The notes under the pieces are model-generated. The model did not search any database. It was not told the origin of the DNA and worked only from the letters and a program-made list of their open reading frames with translations. 64,000 nt of DNA from Cohnella sp. SGD-V74 (GTDB taxonomy: Bacteria > Bacillota > Bacilli > Paenibacillales > Paenibacillaceae), in assembly GCF_003001675.1 (NCBI RefSeq), contig NZ_PVYW01000003.1, positions 453,784-517,783 of the forward strand. The letters run 5' to 3'. The position numbers and the translations under genes were made by a program. Each line of letters begins with the position of its first letter. Positions within the stretch are counted from its first letter, which is position 1. Of this stretch, positions 44,313 through 53,020 are shown piece after piece.

Positions 44313-45137
44313 TTACATTTTCGGAAGGACCGACAGAACGAGCGATAAGAACTGTTCCTTCACCCGCTCGGTCGTCTCCATAACCTCTTCGTGCGAGAGC
44401 GGCTGATCCAGGATGCCCGCCGCCGCGTTGCTGATGCACGAAATGCCGAGCACTTCGATGCCGGAATGCCGGGCGACGATCACTTCGGATACGGTGGACA
44501 TGCCCACGGCGTCTGCTCCTAGCGTACGCAGCATGCGGATCTCGGCCGGCGTCTCGTAGTTCGGGCCGAGCAATCCGACGTATACGCCCTCTTTAAGTTC
44601 GAAGCCAAGCTCCTTGGCCGTCTCTTGAGCGATGCCGCGCAGTCTTCTGCTGTACGCTTCGGACATGTCCGGGAACCGGACGCCGAGCGCGTTGTCGTTC
44701 GGACCGATCAACGGATTTTTGCCCGTCAAGTTAATGTGGTCGGAGATGAGCATCAAATTGCCCGCCGCGAAATCCAGATTGATGCCCCCGGCCGCGTTCG
44801 TCACGAGCAGCTTCTGCACGCCCAGCGCCTTCATGACCCGGACGGGCAACGCCGTACGCTCCGGCTCGTAGCCTTCGTACATATGGAATCGACCGCGCAT
44901 CAGCATGACGTTGCAGCCCTGCAGCTTGCCGATCAGCAATTCTCCCGCATGGCCTTCTACCGTCGAGACCGGGAAATGAGGAATATCCTCGTACGGAATC
45001 GTAACCGCATCTTCCAACTCGTCCCCAAGAACCCCTAAACCTGAGCCGAGAATCAAGCCAATTTCCGGGCGCACGTCCGTCGTTCTGCGGATGAACGCCG
45101 CCGCTTCTTCGATCATCGTTTTCGTTATCGCTTGCAT
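44313..45137 (-). CDS. punA: Purine nucleoside phosphorylase
   Basis: Trimeric PNP of 274 residues that splits inosine and guanosine with phosphate. Seen are the phosphate site LILGSGLGVL, GRFHMYEGY, TNAAGGINLDF and the base-site region GPNYETPAEIRMLRTLGADAVGMSTVSE. The ATG at 45137 has GGAGAGG upstream. It follows deoB by 29 nt, the drm-punA operon of B. subtilis, where dacF would come next. Confidence 0.95.
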   Translation of the reverse strand: MQAITKTMIEEAAAFIRRTTDVRPEIGLILGSGLGVLGDELEDAVTIPYEDIPHFPVSTVEGHAGELLIGKLQGCNVMLMRGRFHMYEGYEPERTALPVRVMKALGVQKLLVTNAAGGINLDFAAGNLMLISDHINLTGKNPLIGPNDNALGVRFPDMSEAYSRRLRGIAQETAKELGFELKEGVYVGLLGPNYETPAEIRMLRTLGADAVGMSTVSEVIVARHSGIEVLGISCISNAAAGILDQPLSHEEVMETTERVKEQFLSLVLSVLPKM

Positions 45138-45166
45138 AGCATTAACCTCTCCTCTATATCCATCGG

Positions 45167-46342
45167 TTACTTCAACAGCGGAAGAAAGCTGGAACCGTGC
45201 GTCTTGAATTCGATCCCGAAGTTGTCCGCGACGGTGGCTGCGACATCGGCGAACGTGGCCCGATCCGCCAGTTGTCCCGCTCCGGTCAAGCTCGGGCTCC
45301 ATGCCAGCAGCGGCACGTATTCCCGGGTATGATCCGTACCGGCATGAATGGGATCATTGCCGTGATCGGCCGTGATCAGCAGCAAATCGCTGTCCTTCAT
45401 CGCCGCCATAATATCCGGGAGCGCGCGATCGAACTCCTCAAGCGCCCGCCCGTAACCTTCCGGATCGCGCCGGTGCCCGTACAGCGAATCGAAATCGACC
45501 AGATTGGTAAAAACGAAGCCGCCGAATTCTTTCTTAAGCTCCTGGATCGTCACTTCGATGCCGTGCGCGTTGCTCTTTGTCGACGTCGCTCTCGCGATGC
45601 CTTCGCCGCTGAAAATATCGTTGATTTTTCCGACGGACACCACATCCACTCCCCCGGCTTTCAGGGCGTTAAGCACCGTCGGATGCGGAGGCTTCACCGC
45701 GTAATCGTGGCGGTTGGATGTCCGCTTGAACGCTCCAGGTCCGCCTAGGTAAGGCCGGGCAATGACTCTGCCGACCGAAAATTCATCCTTCATCGTCAGC
45801 CTGCGCGCCACCCGGCATGCGTTGTACAGCTCTTCCAAAGGGATGACGTCTTCGTGAGCCGCCAGTTGGAAGACGCTGTCCGCCGAGGTATAGACGATCC
45901 AGGAGCCGCTTCTCATCTGCTCGGCGCCCAGCTCGTCGAGAATCTCCGTGCCCGACGCCGGCTTGTTGCCGATGACGGACCTGCCCGTCTCGTCCTCGAA
46001 TTGGCGGATCAGAGCGGCGGGAAAGCCGTCGGGAAACGTGCGGAACGGTTTGTCGATGCGCAGTCCCGCCAGCTCCCAATGACCGGTCATCGTATCCTTG
46101 CCGACCGAAACCTCGGCCATCTTGCCGAAGTATCCGCTCGGCGCGGATTCCGGCTGCCAAGTTCCTAGCGTAGCGATGTTGCCGAGTCCCAGCTTGCGCA
46201 GGTTCGGAAGTTCCAGCTCTGGCACTCTCTCGATAATGTGACCGAGCGTATGCGCCCCCGTATCTCCGTATTGCGCGGCATCCGGCAGCTCTCCGATGCC
46301 TACGCTGTCCAGTACAATAACCGTAATCCGTTTAAAAGTCAT
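45167..46342 (-). CDS. deoB: Phosphopentomutase
   Basis: DeoB (Drm) of 391 residues, an alkaline-phosphatase-fold enzyme converting (deoxy)ribose 1-phosphate to the 5-phosphate. Metal sites appear in [15 protein letters not shown] and [19 protein letters not shown]; the phospho-Thr region is [11 protein letters not shown]. It works with PunA in nucleoside salvage. The ATG at 46342 has GAGG upstream; the longer frame to 46381 has no site. Confidence 0.96.
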   Translation of the reverse strand: MTFKRITVIVLDSVGIGELPDAAQYGDTGAHTLGHIIERVPELELPNLRKLGLGNIATLGTWQPESAPSGYFGKMAEVSVGKDTMTGHWELAGLRIDKPFRTFPDGFPAALIRQFEDETGRSVIGNKPASGTEILDELGAEQMRSGSWIVYTSADSVFQLAAHEDVIPLEELYNACRVARRLTMKDEFSVGRVIARPYLGGPGAFKRTSNRHDYAVKPPHPTVLNALKAGGVDVVSVGKINDIFSGEGIARATSTKSNAHGIEVTIQELKKEFGGFVFTNLVDFDSLYGHRRDPEGYGRALEEFDRALPDIMAAMKDSDLLLITADHGNDPIHAGTDHTREYVPLLAWSPSLTGAGQLADRATFADVAATVADNFGIEFKTHGSSFLPLLK

Positions 46343-46377
46343 GCCTCGATTCCTCTTTTCCCAAACAAATATCGCCT

Positions 46378-47286
46378 TCAAACTCCGGGCTTCGTCCCCG
46401 CGCGGGGATGATTGCGTTCATACACCTCGGTAAGTCTCGGCTTAGCAGCGGACAAGTAAGGCTGCAGCGCAGCCGCGCTCGATACTCCCAGCATCTCTTG
46501 CACCGCTCGCAGATCGGCGCCATTCTCCAGCAGATGCGAAGCGAACGAGCCGCGAAGCGCCTGCGGAGACGCATCCATCCCTATCTTGCCGGCGTAGTTC
46601 TTCAATATTTTCCAGATTCCCTGGCGGGTCAAGCGCGATCCCTGCTGATTAAGAAACAGCGCATCCTCGCTCCTGCCCGGCTCAAGCAAATTCGGCCTAA
46701 CCTCTAGTACGTATTTCGACACCCAGTGGTTTCCGCTCGCTCCCACCGGCACCATTCTTTCCCGGCCGCCCGATCCTAAGCATAGCAAAAATCCCATGTC
46801 CAGTCTAACGTGCTCCGCATCCAAAGACGCAAGCTCCGACACCCGCAAGCCGGTCGCGTACAGCAGCTCCAGCATCGCCTTGTCCCGAATTCCCAAAGGC
46901 TGGCTGACATCCGGCAGTTCCAGCAGCTTGTCCAATTCTCCGGATCGAATCGTTTTCGGCGCTTTCTTCTCCGCCTTGGGCGCTTCCAGTTGCATCGCCG
47001 GATCGATATCGACGATACGCTTAAGCACGAGATACTTGCAAAAAGAGCGAAGCGCGGCAATGCGGCGGGCGATCGTGGCCGATGATCTGCCTTTGGCGCG
47101 CATTTCATTCACGTATGCGGTCAGATGGGCCGCTCTTAATTCGGCCGCGAGACCCGCGCGCTGTCTGTCCAGAAAGTTCAGGAAGTCGGACAGATCGCCA
47201 AGATAGCTTTGTTCCGTTCCGCGGGAGACGCCCCGCTCCTCCTTCAAGTACACGAGATAAGCGTTCAGCAGGCTCCTTAATTCCAT
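46378..47286 (-). CDS. xerD: XerD-type tyrosine recombinase lacking catalytic residues
   Basis: Protein of 302 residues with the full XerD layout: SAM-like N-terminal domain (about 1-90) and catalytic domain. Position by position, Arg148 (ATGLRVSEL), Arg245 and Tyr277 (LQPYLSA) remain. The usual catalytic Lys is Ser172 (CLGSGGRER), the first His of HxLR is Gln242 (SPQALRGSF), and the second His is Val268 (LGVSSA). The place between yqzK and deoB is that of XerD/RipX, which with XerC resolves chromosome dimers at dif. By sequence this copy should be inactive. The start is the ATG of MELRSLL. Confidence 0.88.
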   Translation of the reverse strand: MELRSLLNAYLVYLKEERGVSRGTEQSYLGDLSDFLNFLDRQRAGLAAELRAAHLTAYVNEMRAKGRSSATIARRIAALRSFCKYLVLKRIVDIDPAMQLEAPKAEKKAPKTIRSGELDKLLELPDVSQPLGIRDKAMLELLYATGLRVSELASLDAEHVRLDMGFLLCLGSGGRERMVPVGASGNHWVSKYVLEVRPNLLEPGRSEDALFLNQQGSRLTRQGIWKILKNYAGKIGMDASPQALRGSFASHLLENGADLRAVQEMLGVSSAAALQPYLSAAKPRLTEVYERNHPRAGTKPGV

Positions 47287-47376
47287 GACGAATTCCTTTC
47301 TCTTGCTCTGGACCTCGTCCGTCAACATCCGGACTTCATTTACATTCCACGCGCGACCGCGCATTTCCTTCCGAAC

Positions 47377-47610
47377 CTATTCCCCCAACCAATAAAACAA
47401 TCGCAGTCGATCTCCCGGGGAAACGTCCGGGTCGCTTCCTTCGCCCGTCATGAATACTTTGAACGCCTTGCCCTCGGGGATCTTATATGGATCATCCGGA
47501 TCGAGCCAGCCGTGAAACCATCCGAAGAAACCGTGAACGACCACCGCAAGCGCGAGAAAAAGGAGCGTAAACTGCAATCGCTCCCACCATCTCTCCAATG
47601 GACCTTTCAT
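47377..47610 (-). CDS. yqzK: DUF4227 small membrane protein (YqzK)
   Basis: Protein of 77 residues with one helix (FTLLFLALAVVVHGFFGW) followed by a conserved outside segment with WLDPDDPYKIPEGKAFKVF, the DUF4227 signature. B. subtilis yqzK lies between fur and ripX, matching here. Function unknown. Its ribosome site (GGGGAGATGAGG) is part of an inverted repeat just upstream. Confidence 0.9.
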   Translation of the reverse strand: MKGPLERWWERLQFTLLFLALAVVVHGFFGWFHGWLDPDDPYKIPEGKAFKVFMTGEGSDPDVSPGDRLRLFYWLGE

Positions 47611-47619
47611 TCCTCATCT

Positions 47620-47662
47620 CCCCTTCTTGTCCTTGCCCATACTCAACCGTATGAAGAAGGGG
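47620..47662 (-). promoter_or_regulatory. Inverted repeat covering the yqzK ribosome site
   Basis: CCCCTTCTT (47620-47628 plus strand) pairs with AAGAAGGGG (47654-47662), with an inner CATAC/GTATG stem. On the minus strand the repeat lies 9 nt before the yqzK ATG and includes its AAGGGG ribosome site. It could lower yqzK translation or act as a weak ald terminator. Confidence 0.4.
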
Positions 47663-47677
47663 AGACGTTCATGCCTG

Positions 47678-48793
47678 TCACCACAAGCTTTCCAGCTTCG
47701 TATAAGGAAGCCCCACGGCTTCCGCCACCTGCGGATGTGTGATCGCCCCGCGGTACGCATTCACTCCGAGCGCCAGCATCGGGTTGCTCTTCACCGTATC
47801 TTCGAACCCTCTGTGCGTCAGCTGCAGAACGTAATCGATCGTAACGTTCGTAAGCGCCAGCGTCGAAGTTCGGGGAACGGCCCCGGGCATGTTCGCGACC
47901 GCATAATGAATAACGCCGTGTTTTTCGTAGATCGGGTCTTGGTGCGTCGTCGCCCGGTCGATCGTCGCGATCGATCCCCCTTGATCGACGGCTACGTCGA
48001 CGATGACGGCGCCCTTTTTCATCGTCTTCACCATTTCCTCCGTGACGAGCCGCGGCGCCCTTGCGCCAGGTACAAGCACGGCTCCGATCAGAAGATCGGC
48101 TTTGCGAACCGCATTGGCGATATTATAAGGGTTGCTCGTAAGCGTGCGCAGCCGTCCTTGGAACACGTCGTCCAGATAACGCATCCGATCTGCGCTTTTC
48201 TCCAGGACGACGACTTCGGCTCCGAGGCCGAGCGCCATCTTGGCCGCATTCGTCCCGACGATGCCCCCGCCGATGATAATGACCTCAGCGGGAGGCACAC
48301 CCGGTACTCCGCCGAGCAGCACGCCCCGGCCGCCCTGGAACGCCTCCAAATATTTCGCGCCTTCCTGAACCGACATCCGCCCGGCCACTTCGCTCATCGG
48401 CGTGAGCAGCGGGAGACTTCCGTTCGGCGCTTGAATCGTCTCGTACGCGATCGCAGTTACCTTCCGATCCGCGAGCGCATGGGCCAGATCCGGCGCGGCG
48501 GCCAGATGCAAATAAGTAAACACAATTTGATCTTCACGAAAGAAGGCGAATTCTTCCGGCAACGGCTCCTTGACCTTCACGATCAGATCCGCGGCCGACC
48601 ATACCTCCTGCGCGCTTCCGACCAGCCGCGCCCCGGCCGCCGCATATTCGGAATCGGCAAAGCCGCTTCCTTCGCCCGCTTGCTGCTGAACGACGACTCC
48701 GTGACCCTGCTTCACGACCATCTCGCAGCCGGCAGGCGTAAGCGCAACGCGATATTCCTGCTTCTTGATCTCTTTGGGCAATCCGACAATCAT
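47678..48793 (-). CDS. ald: Alanine dehydrogenase
   Basis: NAD-dependent L-alanine dehydrogenase of 371 residues: MIVGLPKEIKKQEYRVALTP at the start, the substrate Lys region LIVKVKEPLPEE, TYLHLAAA, and the Rossmann site IIGGGIVGTNAAKMAL. It interconverts alanine and pyruvate plus ammonia; in Bacillus it supports sporulation and use of alanine. The ATG at 48793 is the family start. Not part of the fur-xerD cluster in B. subtilis. Confidence 0.95.
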   Translation of the reverse strand: MIVGLPKEIKKQEYRVALTPAGCEMVVKQGHGVVVQQQAGEGSGFADSEYAAAGARLVGSAQEVWSAADLIVKVKEPLPEEFAFFREDQIVFTYLHLAAAPDLAHALADRKVTAIAYETIQAPNGSLPLLTPMSEVAGRMSVQEGAKYLEAFQGGRGVLLGGVPGVPPAEVIIIGGGIVGTNAAKMALGLGAEVVVLEKSADRMRYLDDVFQGRLRTLTSNPYNIANAVRKADLLIGAVLVPGARAPRLVTEEMVKTMKKGAVIVDVAVDQGGSIATIDRATTHQDPIYEKHGVIHYAVANMPGAVPRTSTLALTNVTIDYVLQLTHRGFEDTVKSNPMLALGVNAYRGAITHPQVAEAVGLPYTKLESLW

Positions 48794-48876
48794 GCTCGTT
48801 CCTCCCCGCACGCAGTCTCGTCCTTCCCTTTTACAATCTCCCCGCCCTTAGAAAATATGTGCGCGAGGCCCAATGC

Positions 48877-48904
48877 ACCTCCTGTGCGAATCTTCCATAC
48901 CCTA
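48877..48904 (+). promoter_or_regulatory. Sigma-K-like promoter upstream of the subtilisin-like gene
   Basis: AC (48877-48878), 17 nt, CATACCCTA (48896-48904) fits the sigma-K pattern AC-N16/17-CATANNNTA. It lies about 55 nt upstream of the protease ATG. The motif is short, so chance occurrence is possible. Confidence 0.35.
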
Positions 48905-48959
48905 CTACAGAATACGATCATGAGTACGGTTATGATCCGCCCAGGAGGAAGGACATCCG

Positions 48960-50078
48960 ATGAAGCCATTGGCCAAGCAACTCAGCCAGACGGTGAAGCG
49001 CACACCGACATCCCGCACGGAACGGAGGAACATCGTGTTCCGCCGGTCGCAGGACTATCACAGCTGCCTCAAGCATCTCTCCGCGGCGGGCATTCGGCCG
49101 GTGAAAAAGGTCGACTCGATGCGGATGATCTGCTGCCATGGCGACAAGGGCGCCGATTGGAAACAGCTGCGAAGCCATCCCCGCATCGCCCTCGTCGAGC
49201 GGGATCGCAAAGTCAAAGCCCATGGCCTGGGCAGCCCCAAGCTGCCGGGCCTGTCGGCCGTCGTCAAGAGCCGCATCCCCTGGAACGTCAATCGCGTCAA
49301 AGCTCCGCCGGTATGGCCCGCTTCGAATTCCGGCGCCTCGATCAAGATCGCGATTCTCGATACCGGAATCGCTCGCCATCCCGATCTCGCCATCGCCGGC
49401 GGCGTGAATACGATAACGGGCAAATCTTACGCCGACGACAACGGCCACGGCACCCACGTAGCCGGAATTGCGGCTGCGACCGGCCGAAGAAGAATTTACG
49501 GAGTCGCGCCCAGAGTCGAGCTGTACGCCGTCAAAGTGCTTGACGAGAACGGTTCCGGCTTTATCTCGGACATCATTGAAGGAATCGAATGGTGCCTGGC
49601 GAGGGGCATTCGAATTTTGAATATGAGCTTCGGTCTGGCCGCCGATAGCGCCTTGCTCAGAAACGCGATCCGGCAAGCCCGGCGCCGCGGCGCGGTCATC
49701 GTCGCTTCCGCGGGCAACAGCGGCACCGCCTTCCCGCAGATCGACGCGCCGGCCCGCTATCCGGAGACGATCGCGGTAGCCGCCACCACGCGCGCCAATC
49801 GCGCGGCCAGCTTCTCCAGCCGGGGACGCGGCATCGACATATCCGCTCCGGGGGTCAGCATTCTGTCCACATGGCTGCACGGCACATACCGCAGGGAGTC
49901 GGGAACTTCGATGTCCGCTCCGCACGTAACCGGAGCCGCCGCCCTCCTCCGAGGCGTTCGTCCCAAGCTCACCGCCACCGAAGTCGCCCGTAGACTGAAG
50001 CAAGCGGCGCTGCGAATTCCGGGCGGCAAAAACGCGGTCGGCTGCGGACTTTTGCAAATCGAGCCAGCAGCTCGCTAA
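48960..50078 (+). CDS. Subtilisin-like serine protease (S8) without signal peptide
   Basis: S8 protease of 372 residues. Residues 1-105 resemble a propeptide; the catalytic domain runs about 125-370 with Asp134 (AILDTGIARH), His163 (NGHGTHVAG), oxyanion Asn252 (SAGNSG) and Ser317 (GTSMSAPHV). There is no signal peptide or membrane helix at the N-terminus, so it may be intracellular or made in a sporulation compartment; the sigma-K-like promoter would fit the mother cell. AGGAGGAAGG precedes the ATG. Confidence 0.9.
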   Translation: MKPLAKQLSQTVKRTPTSRTERRNIVFRRSQDYHSCLKHLSAAGIRPVKKVDSMRMICCHGDKGADWKQLRSHPRIALVERDRKVKAHGLGSPKLPGLSAVVKSRIPWNVNRVKAPPVWPASNSGASIKIAILDTGIARHPDLAIAGGVNTITGKSYADDNGHGTHVAGIAAATGRRRIYGVAPRVELYAVKVLDENGSGFISDIIEGIEWCLARGIRILNMSFGLAADSALLRNAIRQARRRGAVIVASAGNSGTAFPQIDAPARYPETIAVAATTRANRAASFSSRGRGIDISAPGVSILSTWLHGTYRRESGTSMSAPHVTGAAALLRGVRPKLTATEVARRLKQAALRIPGGKNAVGCGLLQIEPAAR

Positions 50079-50108
50079 TCGACTTATTTTCGCGCGCCCA
50101 AATGCCGA

Positions 50109-50114
50109 TATAAT
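50109..50114 (+). promoter_or_regulatory. TATAAT box upstream of the BTAD response regulator
   Basis: A perfect TATAAT lies about 72 nt upstream of the response-regulator ATG. No good -35 is seen at 16-18 nt, so this is a partial promoter call. Confidence 0.4.
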
Positions 50115-50185
50115 AGAAATAGGCCGGACGAACCCTATCGGCGGCTTATTACCGACGCATACCGATTAGGAGATTATGGTGCCTT

Positions 50186-51298
50186 ATGAAAGCAATTCTT
50201 GTAGATGATGAAGGACTGGCGCTGAAAGACCTGGAGAGACAGTTGGAGAAAATCGGCGGCATCGAGATCGCAGGCAAGTTCCAGAACGCGGCGGACGCTC
50301 TGCGGCGGATCGGGGAGCTGCGTCCCGATGTCGCTTTCCTCGATATCGACATGCCCGAGATTTCCGGTCTGGAAGCCGCCGAGCGGATTCATAAGATCAG
50401 CGACGAGATCGAGATTGTATTCGTGACCGCTTACCACGAATACGCAATCAAGGCGTTCGAGCTTGCCGCTCTGGATTACGTCCTTAAGCCGATTAACGCC
50501 GGCAGACTAGCCCATACGATCAGTCGGTTGAAGCAAAGAACTCCGTCCCGCGCGCGCGAGAACGAGGCCCCCGTTGCCACGGTCAGCTGCTTTAGCAGAT
50601 TAAACATCGAATACGGCAAGGCGGAACCGTTCTCGTGGCGCACCGTCCGTGCGCAAGAGCTGTTCGCCTATATGGTGTACAAGCGCAACCAGCCGGTTCG
50701 CAAAGATATTTTGCTGGACCTGCTCTGGCCGGACACGGAGTACAAGAAGGCGTTCACGCAGCTGTACACGACGGTGTACCAGATCCGCAAATCCATCGAG
50801 GCCGCAGGTCTCACGATTCGGCTGACGAACAGCGGAAGCGACTACTATCTCGATCTGGGCAACAACCGGTACGACGTTCAGGAATGGGAGAACAGCCGTC
50901 TGTCGCTGCCCGAGCTCTCCCCCGAGACGGCGGCCGAGCACCTCTCCTGGCTGCAGAGCTACGAAGGAGATTATTTGTCGGAGACGGATTACGCATGGGC
51001 CGAGAACGAGAGGAAAAGGCTGCGCGATATTTGGTACAAGCATGCCCACGCGGTAAGCGAAATGTGGCGTACGTTGGGCTATCGCAGAGAAACGTTGGAA
51101 ACTTACGAGATGATGGAACAGAAGTTCCCTTTCTCGGAAGAGCTGTATTTCATGATTATGCAATTCCATGCGGATAACGGCGACCTGGGTATGGCCAAGC
51201 TGAAGTACGATCAGCTCCGTTCCATGCTCAAGGAGGAGTACGATATCGCTCCGTCGCTCGCCGTTCGCCAGTGGGCGGATGTCGCGTTTCGTCACTGA
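50186..51298 (+). CDS. Response regulator with SARP-type BTAD domain
   Basis: Protein of 370 residues. The receiver domain (about 1-120) has phospho-acceptor Asp53 in FLDIDMPEISG and Lys in DYVLKPINAG. A winged-helix segment (about 140-225: FAYMVYKRNQPVRKDILLDLLWPD) and a BTAD-type helical repeat domain (about 230-370) follow. It is related to SARP transcription activators. No histidine kinase lies beside it, so its input is unknown. An AGGAGAT site precedes the ATG. Confidence 0.9.
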   Translation: MKAILVDDEGLALKDLERQLEKIGGIEIAGKFQNAADALRRIGELRPDVAFLDIDMPEISGLEAAERIHKISDEIEIVFVTAYHEYAIKAFELAALDYVLKPINAGRLAHTISRLKQRTPSRARENEAPVATVSCFSRLNIEYGKAEPFSWRTVRAQELFAYMVYKRNQPVRKDILLDLLWPDTEYKKAFTQLYTTVYQIRKSIEAAGLTIRLTNSGSDYYLDLGNNRYDVQEWENSRLSLPELSPETAAEHLSWLQSYEGDYLSETDYAWAENERKRLRDIWYKHAHAVSEMWRTLGYRRETLETYEMMEQKFPFSEELYFMIMQFHADNGDLGMAKLKYDQLRSMLKEEYDIAPSLAVRQWADVAFRH

Positions 51299-51305
51299 AC
51301 AGCAT

Positions 51306-51349
51306 AAGGCATGCTTCTTACCGCAGCAATTGCGGAAGAGGCATGCCTT
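51306..51349 (+). terminator. Terminator after the response regulator
   Basis: Long stem AAGGCATGC.TCTT.CCGC / GCGG.AGA.GCATGCCTT, followed by TTTTTTT on the plus strand. It lies between the convergent response regulator and ohrR genes. Confidence 0.88.
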
Positions 51350-51368
51350 TTTTTGCAAAGTCGTTCGG

Positions 51369-51824
51369 TTATGGAGCCGGAGACGACGTCATTCCCTGAA
51401 CTTTGGCGAGCGTCGCGACGATCTGCTCGCGCAGTGCGTCCGCCTCCTCGCGGGCAACTCCTGCCTGGCAGAACAGCTGCTGCGGGATGTCGCGGGCCTT
51501 CTCCTTCAGGGCGGCGCCTTTCTCGGTCAACCCGACGATCACGCTTCGTTCGTCCTGAGGATCCCGCGTTCTCGTGATCAACCCCATTTGTTCCAGCTTC
51601 TTGAGCAGAGGCGTTAACGTGCCGGAGTCAAGATACAGCCGCTTTCCCAATTGTTTGACCGTTGCCCGGCGATCCTCCCACAACACGAGAAGCGTAATGT
51701 ACTGCGTGTATGTCAGCCCCAACTGCTTAAGGAGCGGGTGATACAGCTTCGTAATTTCCCTGGCGCAGGCATATACGGCAAAGCATAGCTGGTTGTCCAG
51801 GTTAAGCGCGGATTCGTTGTCCAT
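51369..51824 (-). CDS. ohrR: OhrR-type MarR regulator
   Basis: MarR-family repressor of 151 residues. The sensing cysteine is Cys14 in NQLCFAVYA, as in OhrR; the winged helix contains TVKQLGKRLYLDSGTLTPLLKKLE and RDPQDERS. OhrR proteins release DNA when organic peroxides oxidise this cysteine. The gene is divergent from a glutathione peroxidase gene, and a perfect palindrome lies between them. Confidence 0.92.
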   Translation of the reverse strand: MDNESALNLDNQLCFAVYACAREITKLYHPLLKQLGLTYTQYITLLVLWEDRRATVKQLGKRLYLDSGTLTPLLKKLEQMGLITRTRDPQDERSVIVGLTEKGAALKEKARDIPQQLFCQAGVAREEADALREQIVATLAKVQGMTSSPAP

Positions 51825-51858
51825 TTTCGTTCTCCTTCTCTATTTTTCCGGCAAAGGA

Positions 51859-51886
51859 TTGACTTTTTTAATTGATTGTATACAAT
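51859..51886 (+). promoter_or_regulatory. gpx promoter with OhrR operator
   Basis: TTGACT (51859-51864), 16 nt, TACAAT (51881-51886) forms a promoter. The perfect palindrome ATTGTATACAAT (51875-51886) overlaps its -10, flanked by AATT and TTAATT as in known OhrR sites of Bacillus. OhrR bound here would block gpx and probably its own gene. Confidence 0.8.
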
Positions 51887-51941
51887 TTAATTTATAGCAA
51901 TATATATGCCTGTCGTCAATATAACCAAGGAGGTTTCTCTT

Positions 51942-52418
51942 ATGTCCCTATACGATATTCCCGTCAAATCCGGAAAAGGCGAAGAAACTACGCTGGCCGA
52001 GCACCAAGGAAAGGTTATGCTGATCGTGAATACGGCGAGCAAGTGCGGCTTCGCTCCTCAGTTCGGCGGTCTGCAGAAGCTGCACGAAACCTACGCGGAC
52101 CAAGGCCTTGCCGTCGTAGGGTTTCCCAGCAATCAGTTCGCCAACCAGGAGCCTTTGGAGGGAGATTCCCTGGCCCAGCATTGCCAGATCAACCACGGAG
52201 TCACCTTCCCGCTGTATGCCAAGATCGACGTCAAAGGAGCCGGCATACACCCGCTGTACCGCCACCTCACCCGAACGGCCCCGGGTTTTCTCGGGCTTAA
52301 GAACATCAAGTGGAACTTCACCAAGTTTCTGGTCGACCGCAACGGCAAAGTCGTCAAGCGTTTCGCTCCGACCGTTACTCCCGAGCGCATAGAGGAGCAT
52401 ATTCGCAAGCTGCTATAG
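51942..52418 (+). CDS. bsaA: Glutathione peroxidase family thiol peroxidase (BsaA type)
   Basis: Protein of 158 residues. The peroxidatic Cys35 lies in NTASKCGFAPQFGGL; Gln in FPSNQFANQEP and Trp in IKWNFTKFLVD complete the site. Bacterial members mostly use thioredoxin and reduce organic peroxides. AAGGAGG lies 9 nt before the ATG at 51942. Control by the divergent OhrR is inferred from the shared operator. Confidence 0.92.
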   Translation: MSLYDIPVKSGKGEETTLAEHQGKVMLIVNTASKCGFAPQFGGLQKLHETYADQGLAVVGFPSNQFANQEPLEGDSLAQHCQINHGVTFPLYAKIDVKGAGIHPLYRHLTRTAPGFLGLKNIKWNFTKFLVDRNGKVVKRFAPTVTPERIEEHIRKLL

Positions 52419-52447
52419 GAACGAAGGGACGAAAATAAGCATGGAAA

Positions 52448-52483
52448 AAGAGGCTCTCCCGAACGAGATTCGGGGAGCCTCTT
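52448..52483 (-). terminator. Terminator after fur
   Basis: Stem AAGAGGCTC.CCCGAA / TTCGGG.AGCCTCTT with a 5-nt loop, followed on the minus strand by TTTTTCC. It lies just past the fur stop codon and may also slow gpx transcripts. Confidence 0.8.
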
Positions 52484-52492
52484 GCTGTCGCG

Positions 52493-52948
52493 TCACTCTT
52501 CGGCGGTTTCCTTCGCTTGGCACTTGGCGCAGACGCCTTGGAAATCCAAACGGTGGTCCAGCACGGAAAAGCGATATTCCTTCTCCAGTCGTTCTTCAAG
52601 CGGTCCCAGCCAGTCTTCCATAATTTCTGACATGGATCCGCATTTCACGCAGATCAGATGGTGGTGGTGGTGCTTGTTGCTGTCCGTACGCAGATCGTAA
52701 CGGGCCACACCGTCGCCGAAGTTCATTTTCTCCACGACGTGCATCTCGCTCAGCAGCTCAAGCGTCCGGTAGACGGTCGCCAGGCCGATTTCGGGCGCCT
52801 TATCCTTGACGAGCATAAAGACGTCCTCCGCGCTGAGATGGTCTTCTTCGTTCTCGAGAAGCACCCGAACCGTCGCTTCCCGTTGCGGAGTCAGCTTGTA
52901 GCCCTGGGACTGCAACTGTTGTTTAATTTTTTCAATGCGGGCTTCCAT
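52493..52948 (-). CDS. fur: Ferric uptake regulator Fur
   Basis: Fur-family repressor of 151 residues. The winged helix includes LTPQREATVRVLLEN and GLATVYRTLELL; metal sites include HHHHHLICVKCGS and CAKC. The family also includes PerR and Zur; the position between spoIIM and yqzK is that of B. subtilis fur and decides the call. The ATG at 52948 (MEARIEKIK) is preferred over 52984 for normal length. Confidence 0.88.
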   Translation of the reverse strand: MEARIEKIKQQLQSQGYKLTPQREATVRVLLENEEDHLSAEDVFMLVKDKAPEIGLATVYRTLELLSEMHVVEKMNFGDGVARYDLRTDSNKHHHHHLICVKCGSMSEIMEDWLGPLEERLEKEYRFSVLDHRLDFQGVCAKCQAKETAEE

Positions 52949-53020
52949 GGTTTCCCCTCCGGTAGCTGGTGCACTTCTTTCCATTATAGGAGAAGCCTAT
53001 TCATTTAGTCAAACCTCGCA

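Noticed and set aside
46378..47286. Phage or integrative-element integrase
   Set aside because: It is a tyrosine recombinase, but the fur-yqzK-xerD-deoB-punA order marks it as the chromosomal XerD, and no attachment-site repeats or phage genes are nearby.
52970..53000. CGGTAGCTGG motif like the riboswitch end near fur
   Set aside because: Only the terminal motif is shared; the aptamer core is absent.
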